In this document: positions 43,647 to 53,312 of the stretch, one piece after another
Layout of the letters: each line of letters starts with the position of its first letter
Position numbering within the stretch: position 1 is the first letter of the stretch
Assembly: GCA_049177155.1 (NCBI GenBank)
Contig: CP185407.1
Coordinates: forward strand, 186,001 to 250,000
DNA length: 64,000 nt
Reading direction: 5' to 3'
Source of the DNA: Hennigella sp049177155
GTDB lineage: Bacteria; Bacillota_I; Bacilli_A; Mycoplasmatales; Mycoplasmoidaceae
Translations under genes and position numbers: made by a program
The notes under the pieces: generated by a model
What the model saw: only the letters and a program-made list of their open reading frames with translations
The model's database searches: none
Told to the model about the DNA's origin: nothing

Positions 43647-44547
43647 GGTTTAAAATATCATTAATTGCTTTCTTAGCATCTGAAACAGCAACATGAATTA
43701 ATCTTGGTTTGTCTTCAAAACTTGCCACATTACCTATAGCATAGATTCCACCCATGTTAGTTCTACATCTAGAATCAACTTTGATTCTATTTTGCAAATC
43801 TAAGTTAAATGGTTTTAACATTTGATTGTCTTGTAATGAATATGTTTGTCCATATTGAACAATCAAATAATCAAAATCAAGAATTTGTTTCTCATTTGTT
43901 TTGTTGTCAATAATCTCAAGTTGGTTATTAGCAACAACTCTTGATGTTTTGTTCATGTAGGTTTTATATTTAAAACCTTTTAAACATTCTAGTTTAGTTC
44001 TAACTGCTCTAAATTCATCACGACGGTGAACGATAGATAGATCATTTGTTAAATGTCTTTTTAAAATTTCAGCAGCTCAATCTAGTGCAGCATCACCACC
44101 ACCAGCAATGATTACTTTTTTATTTTTGTAAACATTTATATCTTTTACACAATAGTGAATCTTATCAGATTCAACACCAGATATTTTGTTGAATTTAAAG
44201 AAGCCACCACCAGTTGCTACAATAACAAACTTAGCATTGATTGGTTCGCTGTTTGTAATTACTCGATAACCACCATCTGCTTGTTCTATTTTAGTTACAA
44301 AAGTATTTTTAACAATATCAGGATAGTTAGCTTTCTTAATGAAGTCATTCATTAATTGGCTGGCTTGAATACTTTCTCATCCAGGATAGTCATGAATAGC
44401 TTTAACAGGGAATAAAATGGTTGGTTGTCCACCAAGTTCACTGTTAGCTTCAATTAGTATTGAAGTCAATCCTTTTTGATGCGCATAATAATGAGCATAA
44501 AGTCCACCAGGACCGCCACCAATTATTGCAATGTCATATTGTTTCAT
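43639..44547 (-). CDS. Ferredoxin/flavodoxin-NADP reductase type 2 (thioredoxin-reductase-like flavoprotein)
   Basis: 302 aa. FAD-binding 'DIAIIGGGPGGLYAHYYA' at the N-terminus, NADPH-binding 'KKVIIAGGGDAALDWA' (res about 150-165), and 'GIYAIGNVASF' near the C-terminus. The redox-active Cys-x2-Cys of thioredoxin reductase is absent; the corresponding stretch reads 'IHYCVKDINVYKNKK', as in YumC-type ferredoxin-NADP reductases. So it probably passes electrons to a small carrier rather than to thioredoxin. First gene of the FNR-miaA-hemW chain. Confidence 0.9.
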
Positions 44548-44571
44548 ACTTATAATATTATTATAAATACT
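44548..44571. promoter_or_regulatory. Compact divergent promoter
   Basis: Only 24 bases separate two opposite ATG codons (44547 and 44572). The spacer contains TATAAT-like boxes on both strands (TATAATATTATTATAAA), so both divergent messages must be nearly leaderless. Confidence 0.65.
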
Positions 44572-45357
44572 ATGAAAAAGATTGAATCATTTACAAATAA
44601 ATCAATTAAATGAGTAAAGAAATTACTTAGTGATTCAAAACAACGAAAACAAGAAAATCTTGCTGTTATTGAAACCAAAAAAATCTTTTTAACTGTTCTA
44701 GAATCTATTGATTCTAAAAACATTGAAGCTATCTTTGTTACAAATGATTTTTTGATGGAAAACAAGAAGCTTTTACATAAGTTCAATGACAAAATTAATT
44801 TATGTCCAAATTCAATTTTTAATTCAACTTCAGGACTAAAAACACCTGATGGAATTATTTGTGTTTTTAGACCAAATAAAAACAAAATTATCTATGATAA
44901 AAACAGCAATTATTTAGCTTTATATAACTTACAAAACCCACACAATTTAGGCGCAGTTATCAGAAGCTGTTTAGGCTTTAATATTAAAGGCATTTTCCTA
45001 ATAGGAAATTGCTGTGATTTATATCATCCAGAAGTAATCAGAGCATCTATGGGTTATGTGTTTAAAATCCAAGTAGAAAAGTTTAATTCTTTTGACTACT
45101 TTTATCAATACATCAAAACAAATAATATGAATTTATTAGCTATGGCTAATAATGATAGAGCAATTGATATTTTCAATTATAAAAATAGAAAAAATAATTG
45201 CTTCATAATTGGTAATGAAGGTCAAGGTATTCCTGAACAAATTTTGAACAAATGTTCAACCATTATTAAAATTCCTTTAAACAAAGACGTTGAATCACTA
45301 AATGCATCAGTAGCTGCAAGTATTGTTGCTTTCTATTTAAGTCATGAAAATAATTAA
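44572..45357 (+). CDS. SpoU/TrmH-family RNA 2'-O-methyltransferase
   Basis: 261 aa. SPOUT-fold enzyme. N-terminal substrate-binding region (res 1-95), then the SpoU motifs: 'NLQNPHNLGAVIRSCLGF' (motif 1, N-P-N-x-G-x-x-x-R), 'IIGNEGQGIPEQIL' (motif 2) and 'IPLNKDVESLNASVAASIVAFYL' (motif 3, S-L-N-x-S/A-x-A). The RNA target (tRNA or 23S rRNA) cannot be told from sequence. Overlaps the pseudouridine synthase by 14 bases. Confidence 0.93.
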
Positions 45358-46276
45358 GATAAATGAAAATGATACAAACATTAGATTAGATAACTTCTTA
45401 ATGAAGTTATTTCCTCATTTATCTAAAGTTTTTATTTTCAAAGCAATTAGAACTAACAAGATAAAGATTAATGGTAAGAAACCAAAATTTGATTATCGTT
45501 TGCAACTTAATGATGAAGTAAAAATATTTTTAGAAACGAATGTCGGAGCTAAAAAAGATAACTGGAAGTTAGCATCAGATAAATTAGAAGTTGTTTTTGA
45601 AGACAATAATTTATTAGTGGTCAACAAACCAGTTAAATTACTTGTTAATGATGAAACTGAAGAAATTGCTGACACATTAATTAACAGAGCAAAGAAATAT
45701 TTATTTAAAAATAAAAAATGAATTCCAAGTAAAGAAAACCAATTTGAACCTTGTTTAGTTCATCGTATTGATTTCAACACAACTGGTTTGGTGATGATTG
45801 CTAAAACACACGAAGCATCAGTTATCTTAAGTCAAAAAATAAAAGATAGAGAAATTGGTAAGTTTTACCAATGTTTAGTTTATGGCAAGATGCCACAACA
45901 ATCACAATTGTTGGAAGCATACTGATCAAAACCACAAAACAGTAATATTGTAAAAATTAGTAATAGCTCAGTAAATAATGGTAAACCAATAGCCACTAAA
46001 TACAAAGTATTAAAGTATGACAAAGCACATGATATCAGTTTACTTGAAATTGAATTACTAACTGGTAGAACTCACCAAATTAGAGCACACTTAGCTTTTG
46101 TTGGTCATCCATTAGTTGGTGAACAAAAATATATTTCTAAAGAAATAAACAAAACAAACAAATTTAAATCTCAAGCATTAGTTGCTTACAAACTAGTTTT
46201 TGATTTTAAAACTGATGCAGGAAAGCTTAATTACCTAAAAGGTAAAGCTATTAGCATCCACACTAACTTAATATAG
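45344..46276 (+). CDS. RluA/RluD-family 23S rRNA pseudouridine synthase
   Basis: 310 aa. N-terminal S4 RNA-binding domain ('IRLDNFLMKLFPHLSKVFIFKAIRTNKIKIN'), then the catalytic domain with 'NLLVVNKP', the signature 'LVHRIDFNTTGLVMIAK' whose Asp is the nucleophile, and 'LLTGRTHQIRAHLAFVGHPLVGEQKY'. Probably RluC- or RluD-like. Overlaps the methyltransferase by 14 bases, so two rRNA/tRNA modification enzymes are coupled. Confidence 0.95.
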
Positions 46277-46279
46277 TAA

Positions 46280-46308
46280 ATATTTTTAGTATATAATACT
46301 AAAAATAT
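46280..46308 (+). promoter_or_regulatory. Promoter inside a perfect 29-base hairpin
   Basis: ATATTTTTAGTAT-ATA-ATACTAAAAATAT: 13-base arms and a 3-base loop. TATAAT (46292-46297) lies at its centre and the next ATG is at 46312. It may act as terminator for the upstream gene, as promoter and as operator at once. Confidence 0.6.
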
Positions 46309-46311
46309 CAT

Positions 46312-47169
46312 ATGCCATTTGTTAAGCAATTAAATAAAGATTTTGTGATCAGAGATGATCACTTTGAATTAACACCAGAATATATTAAAGCTAATAGCTT
46401 TAAATTTAAAAAAATTACTGGTACAAGACTATCATCAATCATTGGAAAAAATAAATATACTTCACCATTGAAGCAATGGTGTTGTATGACTGGTTTATAC
46501 ACTGAACCAATAGATCCAACAGTTGCTAAATTAGGAATGTATGTTGAACCAAAAGTTAGAGATTATGTTTCCAACAATCTTAATATTAAGTTTAAAGATT
46601 ATGTTCCATCTGAAGTTAAGTGAGATGTTTTCAAAAACATTGATGATGTCTTTGGTGGTATTCCAGATGGTGAACCAGTTGATGAAGATGGTAATCTTGA
46701 CTATGCATCTGGCAAACCAATGCTAGAAATTAAGACTTCATCTATAGATGCATTTGTTTATAAAACTGAAAAAGGTTTATTACGAATGCAAAAAGATGAA
46801 CAAGGTTATCCATTAATTAAAGAACCAGGAAAGAAAAAACTTTCTTGATTTGGTGCTGATGGTAAGCTTGCAATTAGTGATGAATATAAATACCAATTAG
46901 GTTTGTATCTTTACTTAAGAAAAGTAAACACAGGTATGTTTGCTGTTTGTTTCTTAACTAAAGAAGATTATCTTCATCCTGAAAATTTCAAGATTGAAGA
47001 TCATGAAGTTTATTTAAGAAACTTAAAAATTACAAATTTTGATGTGTTTGAAAAACAAGTAATTGAACCAGCAAGGACATGATATCGTAGATATATTAAA
47101 GATGGTATATCTCCAACAATAACTGAGGCAGATAAACAATGGCTCAAAGAAGTAGAACTACTAAAGTAG
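46312..47169 (+). CDS. YqaJ-like (PD-(D/E)XK) nuclease
   Basis: 285 aa. 'KITGTRLSSIIGKNKYTSPLKQW' near the N-terminus matches the YqaJ/lambda-exonuclease-like opening (G-S-x-I-x-x-I-L-G-x-x-x-Y-x-S-P), followed by 'LGMYVEPKVRDYV', the acidic 'GGIPDGEPVDEDG' and the catalytic core 'PMLEIKTSS' (E-x-K). The arrangement D...ExK is that of a PD-(D/E)XK nuclease. It is preceded by a hairpin promoter, and its end overlaps thiI by 31 bases. M. genitalium, as I recall it, has a comparable uncharacterised protein beside thiI. Confidence 0.8.
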
Positions 47170-48335
47170 AAAAAATTATTTACATTAAATATGGTGAGCT
47201 AACTCTTAAAGGTAAAAACCGAAGAGGGTTTGCTAGATGTTTATGTAATAATGTTAAGAAAGCTTTAGCAGATTTCAAAACATTAAAGATTGAGTTTAAG
47301 TATGACTTCATGACTATTAGTCATATTGCCACAAGCAAATATCAAAAGATCTTTGAAATTGTCAAAGCTATTCCAGGAATTGCTTTTGTTATTGAAGCAC
47401 ATTGTCTAGCTCGTGATGAAAATAAATTACACGCGTTTTTAAAAACAACTATTGAAAATAAAAAACAAACTTTTAAAGTAATTACTAAACGAAGTGATAA
47501 AAAATATCCAGTTGATTCAATGGAGTTCTCTAGACAATTAGGTGGTTATCTTTTAAAGAATTTTAAAAGTTTATCAGTGGATATTCACAAACCAGATTTA
47601 AAAGTAAATGTAGAAATTAAAGAAGACTGCTTCATTGTTTATTTTAATAAAGTAGCTGGACGTGGTGGGTTCCCTTTAGGAATTAATGGTAGAGTGTTGA
47701 TGTTGATTTCTGGTGGAATCGATTCGCCAGTTGCAGCTTCATTATTAATGAAGAAAGGATTTCATGTAGACTTTCTAACATTTGTTTCTCCACCTCACAC
47801 TTCAAAGAAGGCAGAAGATAAAGTTAGATCACTAATTAAGCAAATAACTTTGGATGGCAGATTAGAAAAACCATTGTTGTATGTTTGCAAATTTACTGAC
47901 TTACAACATGAAATTGCCCACATAACTAATCATAGTTATCAAATTACACTTATGCGTCGTTACTTCTTTAGAATTGCTCAACATTTGTGTAAAACACAAC
48001 ACTATGATGCCATGGCAACAGGCGAGTCTTTAGGCCAAGTGGCTTCACAAACGATAGAAAGTATGACAACAATTTCTGCAGTCTTAGACAACGTAGTTGT
48101 TCTAAGGCCTTTGCTAACTTACGATAAATTAGAAATAATCACTTTGGCAGAGAAATTAAATACTTATAATATATCTATACTTCCATACCCAGATGCATGC
48201 AGTATGTTTGTTCCTGCTAACCCTACAACTAAACCAAATGTAGCTAAAGCGGAACAATTAGAAAAAGAATTAATGCTCATAGATACAATCTATAAACGGG
48301 TAATTGGTAAGCACATAACAAAGGAGTTCATCTAA
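47139..48335 (+). CDS. thiI: tRNA 4-thiouridine synthase ThiI
   Basis: 398 aa. Uses ATP to activate U8 of tRNA for sulphur insertion. N-terminal ferredoxin-like/THUMP region ('KYGELTLKGKNRRGF'), PP-loop ATPase motif 'LMLISGGIDSPVAASLLMKKG' (res about 188-208), and 'ATGESLGQVASQTIESM'. No C-terminal rhodanese domain, as in most Firmicutes; the sulphur would come from a dedicated desulfurase not in the window. ATG 47139 gives a few extra N-terminal residues compared with usual family members, which start about ten residues later, but there is no better Met. Overlaps genes on both sides. Confidence 0.95.
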   Translation: MAQRSRTTKVEKIIYIKYGELTLKGKNRRGFARCLCNNVKKALADFKTLKIEFKYDFMTISHIATSKYQKIFEIVKAIPGIAFVIEAHCLARDENKLHAFLKTTIENKKQTFKVITKRSDKKYPVDSMEFSRQLGGYLLKNFKSLSVDIHKPDLKVNVEIKEDCFIVYFNKVAGRGGFPLGINGRVLMLISGGIDSPVAASLLMKKGFHVDFLTFVSPPHTSKKAEDKVRSLIKQITLDGRLEKPLLYVCKFTDLQHEIAHITNHSYQITLMRRYFFRIAQHLCKTQHYDAMATGESLGQVASQTIESMTTISAVLDNVVVLRPLLTYDKLEIITLAEKLNTYNISILPYPDACSMFVPANPTTKPNVAKAEQLEKELMLIDTIYKRVIGKHITKEFI

Positions 48336-49312
48336 TGGTTGGTATTAAAGATACAATCGTTAAAAAGATCGAACAATATGAAAATATTGCTATCTTTTTC
48401 CATGAACTTCCTGATTTAGATGCTTTGGGTTCAGCTTATGGATTACAATATTTCATTAAAGCTAAATACCCAAGCAAGAATGTTCAAATTATTGGTCTTG
48501 ACACTTTAAGTAGTCAATTCGAAAATAATTTATTTTATTTTGATAAGAAACATATCCCTAACGAATTCTTAACTAGTTCTTTAGGAATTGTTCTTGATAC
48601 AGCTAATGCTAGCCGTATCTGATCTGGACGTCATAATTTCTGCCGTGAGTTGATCAGAATTGATCACCACCCTAAACTAGAAACTGTGGCAGATTATGAA
48701 TGAATCGATGATTCATATTGTGCAACGGCTGAAATGATTGCTGAATTATTATTTGAATGAGATTACAATGCCATTCTTATTCCTACATGTAATTGTTTAT
48801 ACGCAGGATTATTAACTGATACAGGAAGATTCTTATATTCATCTGTTACGCCTAAGACTTATGCAATTGCAAGTAAACTTATTGAAAAAGGTGCCAACAG
48901 ACAAAAAGTACATGATGCTATCTATTTAAAAGATGCTGACCAAACTAGATTCTCATCATATGTGCTTAAGAAAGCACACTTTGATAAGACACTAGGTATG
49001 GCTTGAGCAAAACTTGGTAAAAATTCTTTTGATCGCTATGGTGTTAAACTAAGAATGTCTATGGTACACGTGCTTAATAATATTAAAGGCATTAACATTT
49101 GATTCACGTTCTACTACGATAATGTCTTGAAAGTTTGAAAAGGCTCAATCCGCTCGAACAAACTACCAATCAACCAGATTGCTGAAAAGTATCATGGTGG
49201 AGGACATAAACTAGCGGCGGGAGTCACCATCAAAAAACGCAAAGAATTTAAAATGATGATTGAAGACATTAAAGAATATTTAAAACAAAATATCCCATAC
49301 GTAGAAAAATAA
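48335..49312 (+). CDS. DHH/DHHA1 phosphoesterase (NrnA-like)
   Basis: 325 aa. DHH family motifs are in order: 'HELPDLDALGSAYGL' (motif I, D-x-D-A-x-G), 'GIVLDTANASRI' (II), 'LIRIDHHPK' (III, DHH), 'GLLTDTGRF' (IV). The C-terminal DHHA1 substrate-binding motif is 'KYHGGGHKLAAG'. Likely an oligoribonuclease/pAp phosphatase or c-di-AMP/pApA hydrolase (NrnA); sequence alone does not say which. Starts on the stop of thiI (TAATG). Confidence 0.93.
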
Positions 49313-49323
49313 AGGAGACAAAT

Positions 49324-49503
49324 ATGGAAATTGAAAAAGTAAAAGTTGAACCAACAGAAAAAATTGATATTGATCAAGATGATGATCTTGAACAAACATT
49401 AAGAGAAATGACAAGGGAAGAATTGCTTCATAGATTAAACTACGAAGAAACTAACCCTGATACTATTGCTCTAATTAAGAAGATTCTTAAAACAAAAGCG
49501 TAG
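49324..49503 (+). CDS. Small acidic protein, unknown
   Basis: 59 aa. AAGGAGAC precedes the ATG. Acidic first half (VEPTEKIDIDQDDDLEQTL), then an amphipathic helix ('MTREELLHRLNYEETNPDTI') and a basic end. It lies in a tight run between the DHH gene (11 bases) and dnaE (3 bases), so it is very probably translated. It could be a small protein-protein adaptor; function unknown. Confidence 0.75.
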   Translation: MEIEKVKVEPTEKIDIDQDDDLEQTLREMTREELLHRLNYEETNPDTIALIKKILKTKA

Positions 49504-49506
49504 GAT

Positions 49507-52416
49507 ATGTACATTAACATCAAAACACGATCCCACTATAGCATGGCTATGTCATCTATTTCTATAGACGACATTATTAACCATGCTTTAGCAAACAAAC
49601 AAGATTATGTGTGTTTAGTAGATGTTAATGTCATGTATGGAGCACTTGAGTTCTATACTAAAGCTGTAGCTGCTAACTTAAAACCAGTTATTGGCTTGAG
49701 CGTGTATGCAGACAATAAGGAGTATGTGTTACTCGCGCGCGATTACGCAGGATATATTATTTTATGTAATCTATCTTCTGCTATTAACCACAACAAAAAG
49801 TGAGTGATTGAAGATTTTGCTTCAGACCACATTACCCTTATTAGCCAAAATAAAGCCTCTGGTTTCAACAACTGAGCCAAACCTGAAGACTTAGCCATCC
49901 ATGAAGCTTTGTTCGTCTCTAAAAGCGATTTTTCTAAATATAAAGCTCTTCTTGCTATAAATAAAAGTTGTCTATATTCAGAGATAGATGATGATAAAGA
50001 AATAGCGCAAAAATATTTATTAACTGATAAACAAGCGCAAGGAATATTTACACCTGAGCAAATAACAAGAACATATAAATTATTAAATGAAATAAATCTA
50101 AACATTCCTCTTAACAAAGATAATTTCTTTGTTAAGTTTGATCCTAAAAAGAATTCTGCATTATTACTTCAAGATCGTTGCCGTCAAGGCTTGATTAAAC
50201 GTTTTGGTGAAAAAGTCCGAAAGAAATATATTGAAAGAATTAAATATGAATTAGACATCATCCATAAGATGGGATTTGATGACTACTTCCTAGTAGTTCA
50301 AGACTATGTTGCTTTTGCAAAGCAAAACAACATTATGGTAGGACCTGGTCGTGGTTCAGCTGCTGGTTCACTAGTGTCTTATGTTCTAGAGATCACTAAT
50401 ATTGATCCTTTACAATATGGTTTGATCTTTGAACGTTTCTTAAACTCACACAGAAAAACAAAACCAGATATTGATATTGACTTTATGGATAATCGAAGAC
50501 AAGAAGTCATCGATTACTTATTTAGTAAGTATGGTCAAGATAAAGTTGGCCATATCATTACTTTCCAAAAAATAAAAATTAAAACTGCTATCCGTGACAT
50601 CGCACGTATATTAGATATTGACTTATCAATAGTTAATATGATCTGTAAAGCAATCTCTGATTGATTTGATACAGACATTGATGAAGTTATCAAAGAGAAG
50701 AAAGTTGTTGCTGATTATCAAAAGAAATACCCACAACTTTTTGAGCTAGCAAAATTCATCATGGGAATGCCTAGACAAATAGGTACTCATGCTGCTGGAA
50801 TTGTCATTTGTAACAAGCCACTACATGATGTAGTGCCGACGACTTTATCAGCTGAAGGTATCAACACCATCCAATATTCTATGGAATATGTTGAGCCTTG
50901 TGGTTTAATCAAAATGGATATATTAGGTTTAGTTAACCTAAGTATTATTAATGATTGTGTTGATGAAATAAACAAGCACGCAAAGAAGACATTTGATATT
51001 AATCAAATACCACTTGATGACCAAAAGGTTTTCAAACAACTATGTTTGGGCAACACCCTAGGAATCTTCCAACTTGAATCTCCAGGAATGACAAATGTGG
51101 TACGAAAAATTCAACCACAATCGATTGAAGATATTTCCATTGCTTCTGCCCTATTTAGACCAGGACCACAAGCAAACATTCCTGTCTATATTAAAAATAA
51201 AAAGAATCCAGACAAGATTGAATATGTTGATGATAGATTAAAATCTATCCTTGCTCCAACATATGGAATCATCATTTATCAAGAACAAGTTATCCAAACA
51301 TTATGTATAGTTGCTAATTGATCATTAGCACAAGCCGATATTGTTCGTAGAGCAATTTCTAAAAAGAAATTAGATAAGCTAATGGACATTGAAAAAGAGT
51401 TCATTGAAGCAGCAATTAAAAATGGATATAGTGATAAGAAAGCAAACGAAATTTGAACTTACTTAATTAAGTTTGCTAGCTATGGTTTTAACCATAGTCA
51501 CTCAATTGCTTATGCTTTAGTAAGCTATCAATTAGCTTATTTAAAAACTTATTATCCAAATGAGTTCTATGCTTGTTTGTTATCTTATAACCCAACAAGT
51601 AAAGCCACTGCCTATGTAATAGAAGCTAAGAACAATGGCATTACTGTGTTGCCACCAGATATCAATCATAGCCAAGTAGGTTTTAGCATCTATGATGGAA
51701 AAATCATTTATGGTTTTGGAGCAATCAAAGGAATTGGTGCTGCTGGAATTGAAAAGATAATTGTCGCAAGACAAGAAGCCAAAGAATGAAAAGCAATCAA
51801 AGATTGTATTCGTGACTTGGTTAAAAATGGTGTTGGCCAATCTGCTTTGGAAATTTTAGCTAAAGCTGGATGTTTTGATAAATTTATCAATGATGATTTA
51901 CCAAACCGTTCAAGTATTGTTGCTAGTTTGGAATCAATTGTTAAAGCCGTTAAAACATATACGCCTAAGTACGGCTATCTATCAAATATTACTTATACTA
52001 AGATTCAAGATAATAAAGAAACAAGTAAGAAAGAAAACCAAGAACAATTTGATATTTTAGGTATTGCTTTTGCTGCTCATCCTATTTTAGAAATCAAAGA
52101 GGCAAATCAAGAATTAATGAAAGATGCATTTACACTTTCATATATTAAAGAAAATGCTCAACCATATGTTAAATATAAAACTTTAGTTTATATTAACTCA
52201 TTAAGAAAGATAAAAACTAAAGCGGGAGCTAATATGGCTTTCATCTCTTTAGAAGATGAAACAATGACTATTTCTGATGCAGTAACTTTCAACAATGTTT
52301 TAGATAATGTTACTGAAGCTCCATTACTTGCCAAAGGCAAGTATCTATATTGCGTTGTTTCTAAAACAGGAAGATCACTACGTGTAGAAAAAATTATAAG
52401 TGAGGTAAAAGCATAA
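49507..52416 (+). CDS. dnaE: DNA polymerase III alpha subunit, DnaE type
   Basis: 969 aa. Replicative C-family polymerase. Polymerase-domain motifs: 'MVGPGRGSAAGSLVSYVL', catalytic 'KTKPDIDIDFMDNRRQEV' (PDIDIDF), 'RQIGTHAAGIVI', 'LGIFQLESPGM', 'IIYQEQVIQ' and 'FNHSHSIAYALVSYQLAYLK'. The N-terminal PHP domain is present but its metal-binding HxH is replaced (TRSHYSMAM where most have HxHSxxS), so proofreading by PHP is unlikely. Next to a 5'-3' exonuclease by one-base overlap, the same pair I recall in M. genitalium. No PolC here. Confidence 0.96.
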
Positions 52417-53285
52417 TGAAAAAGGCAATGGTAATTGATGGCAACTCACTAATCTATCGTGTGTATTGAGCAACATTTAAAATGTTGCCTTACTATCAAC
52501 AACACAATCTTATTCCAACTAACGCTGTTAACTTATTTACTAAAGCAGTACTAACACTTTTAAAACGTGATCAATATGATTATGTGTTTGTTGCTTTTGA
52601 TCATGCTAAACATACGTTTAGATCTGAAATGTTAGATCAATATAAAGCAAATAGAAAACCAATGCCAACTGAACTATTTGTTCAGTTACCAATGGTTCAT
52701 ACTTTCTTAGATGCCATGGGAATTAAACATCAAAGTCAGGAAGGTTACGAAGCAGATGACTTAATTGGAAGTTATTGTAAATTAATGAATGACAACCAAA
52801 TTCAAGTTGATGTCTTTTCATCAGACAAAGATATGTTACAACTTGTTAATGAATTAACAAGTGTTAACTTATTTAAGGTTGGTGTTAGTGAAACAGTCAA
52901 ATATGAACCTAATAACTTTGCTAATTTATATTTTGGTTTACAACCAAGTCAGGTTGTTGACTACAAAGCTATCGTTGGTGATGGTTCAGATAACTTTCCT
53001 GGAATCAAAGGTTTAGGTCCAAAGACAGCTGCCGAACTATTAAAAAAGTTTGGTAGCTTTGCTAATATCTACCAAAATCTATCACAACTACCAGCAAGTC
53101 AAGCCCAAAAATTTATTGATAACAAAGCTAAAGGTGAATTGTGTTATCAAATCGCTACTATTAAAAAAGACTTGTTTACAAGTAAACAAATAGAAGAATT
53201 TGTTAAAGGGCAAATGAATAAAGAACAATTTATTAAGCTAGCCAATGATTACAAACTACCAAGCTTAATAAAATTAATAAAATAA
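52416..53285 (+). CDS. 5'-3' exonuclease (stand-alone Pol I N-terminal domain)
   Basis: 289 aa. Matches the 5' nuclease domain of DNA polymerase I only: 'VIDGNSLIYRVYW', 'VAFDHAKHTFRSEMLDQYKANR', 'GYEADDLIGSY', 'VFSSDKDMLQLV', and the helix-hairpin-helix 'GDGSDNFPGIKGLGPKTAAELLKKF'. Conserved Asp and Lys/Arg of the metal site are present. No polymerase part, so it acts in primer removal or repair with another polymerase. Starts on the dnaE stop. Confidence 0.95.
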
Positions 53286-53312
53286 AAAAACACCCAAGCG
53301 GGTGTTTATTTA
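53286..53312. terminator. Bidirectional terminator
   Basis: ACACCC-AAGC-GGGTGT stem with flanking A/T runs; ends the dnaE-exonuclease unit and the opposing large lipoprotein gene. Confidence 0.88.

Noticed and set aside
43639..44547. Thioredoxin reductase (trxB)
   Set aside because: The FAD and NADPH motifs match, but the required Cys-x2-Cys is missing, so ferredoxin-NADP reductase type 2 is the better call.
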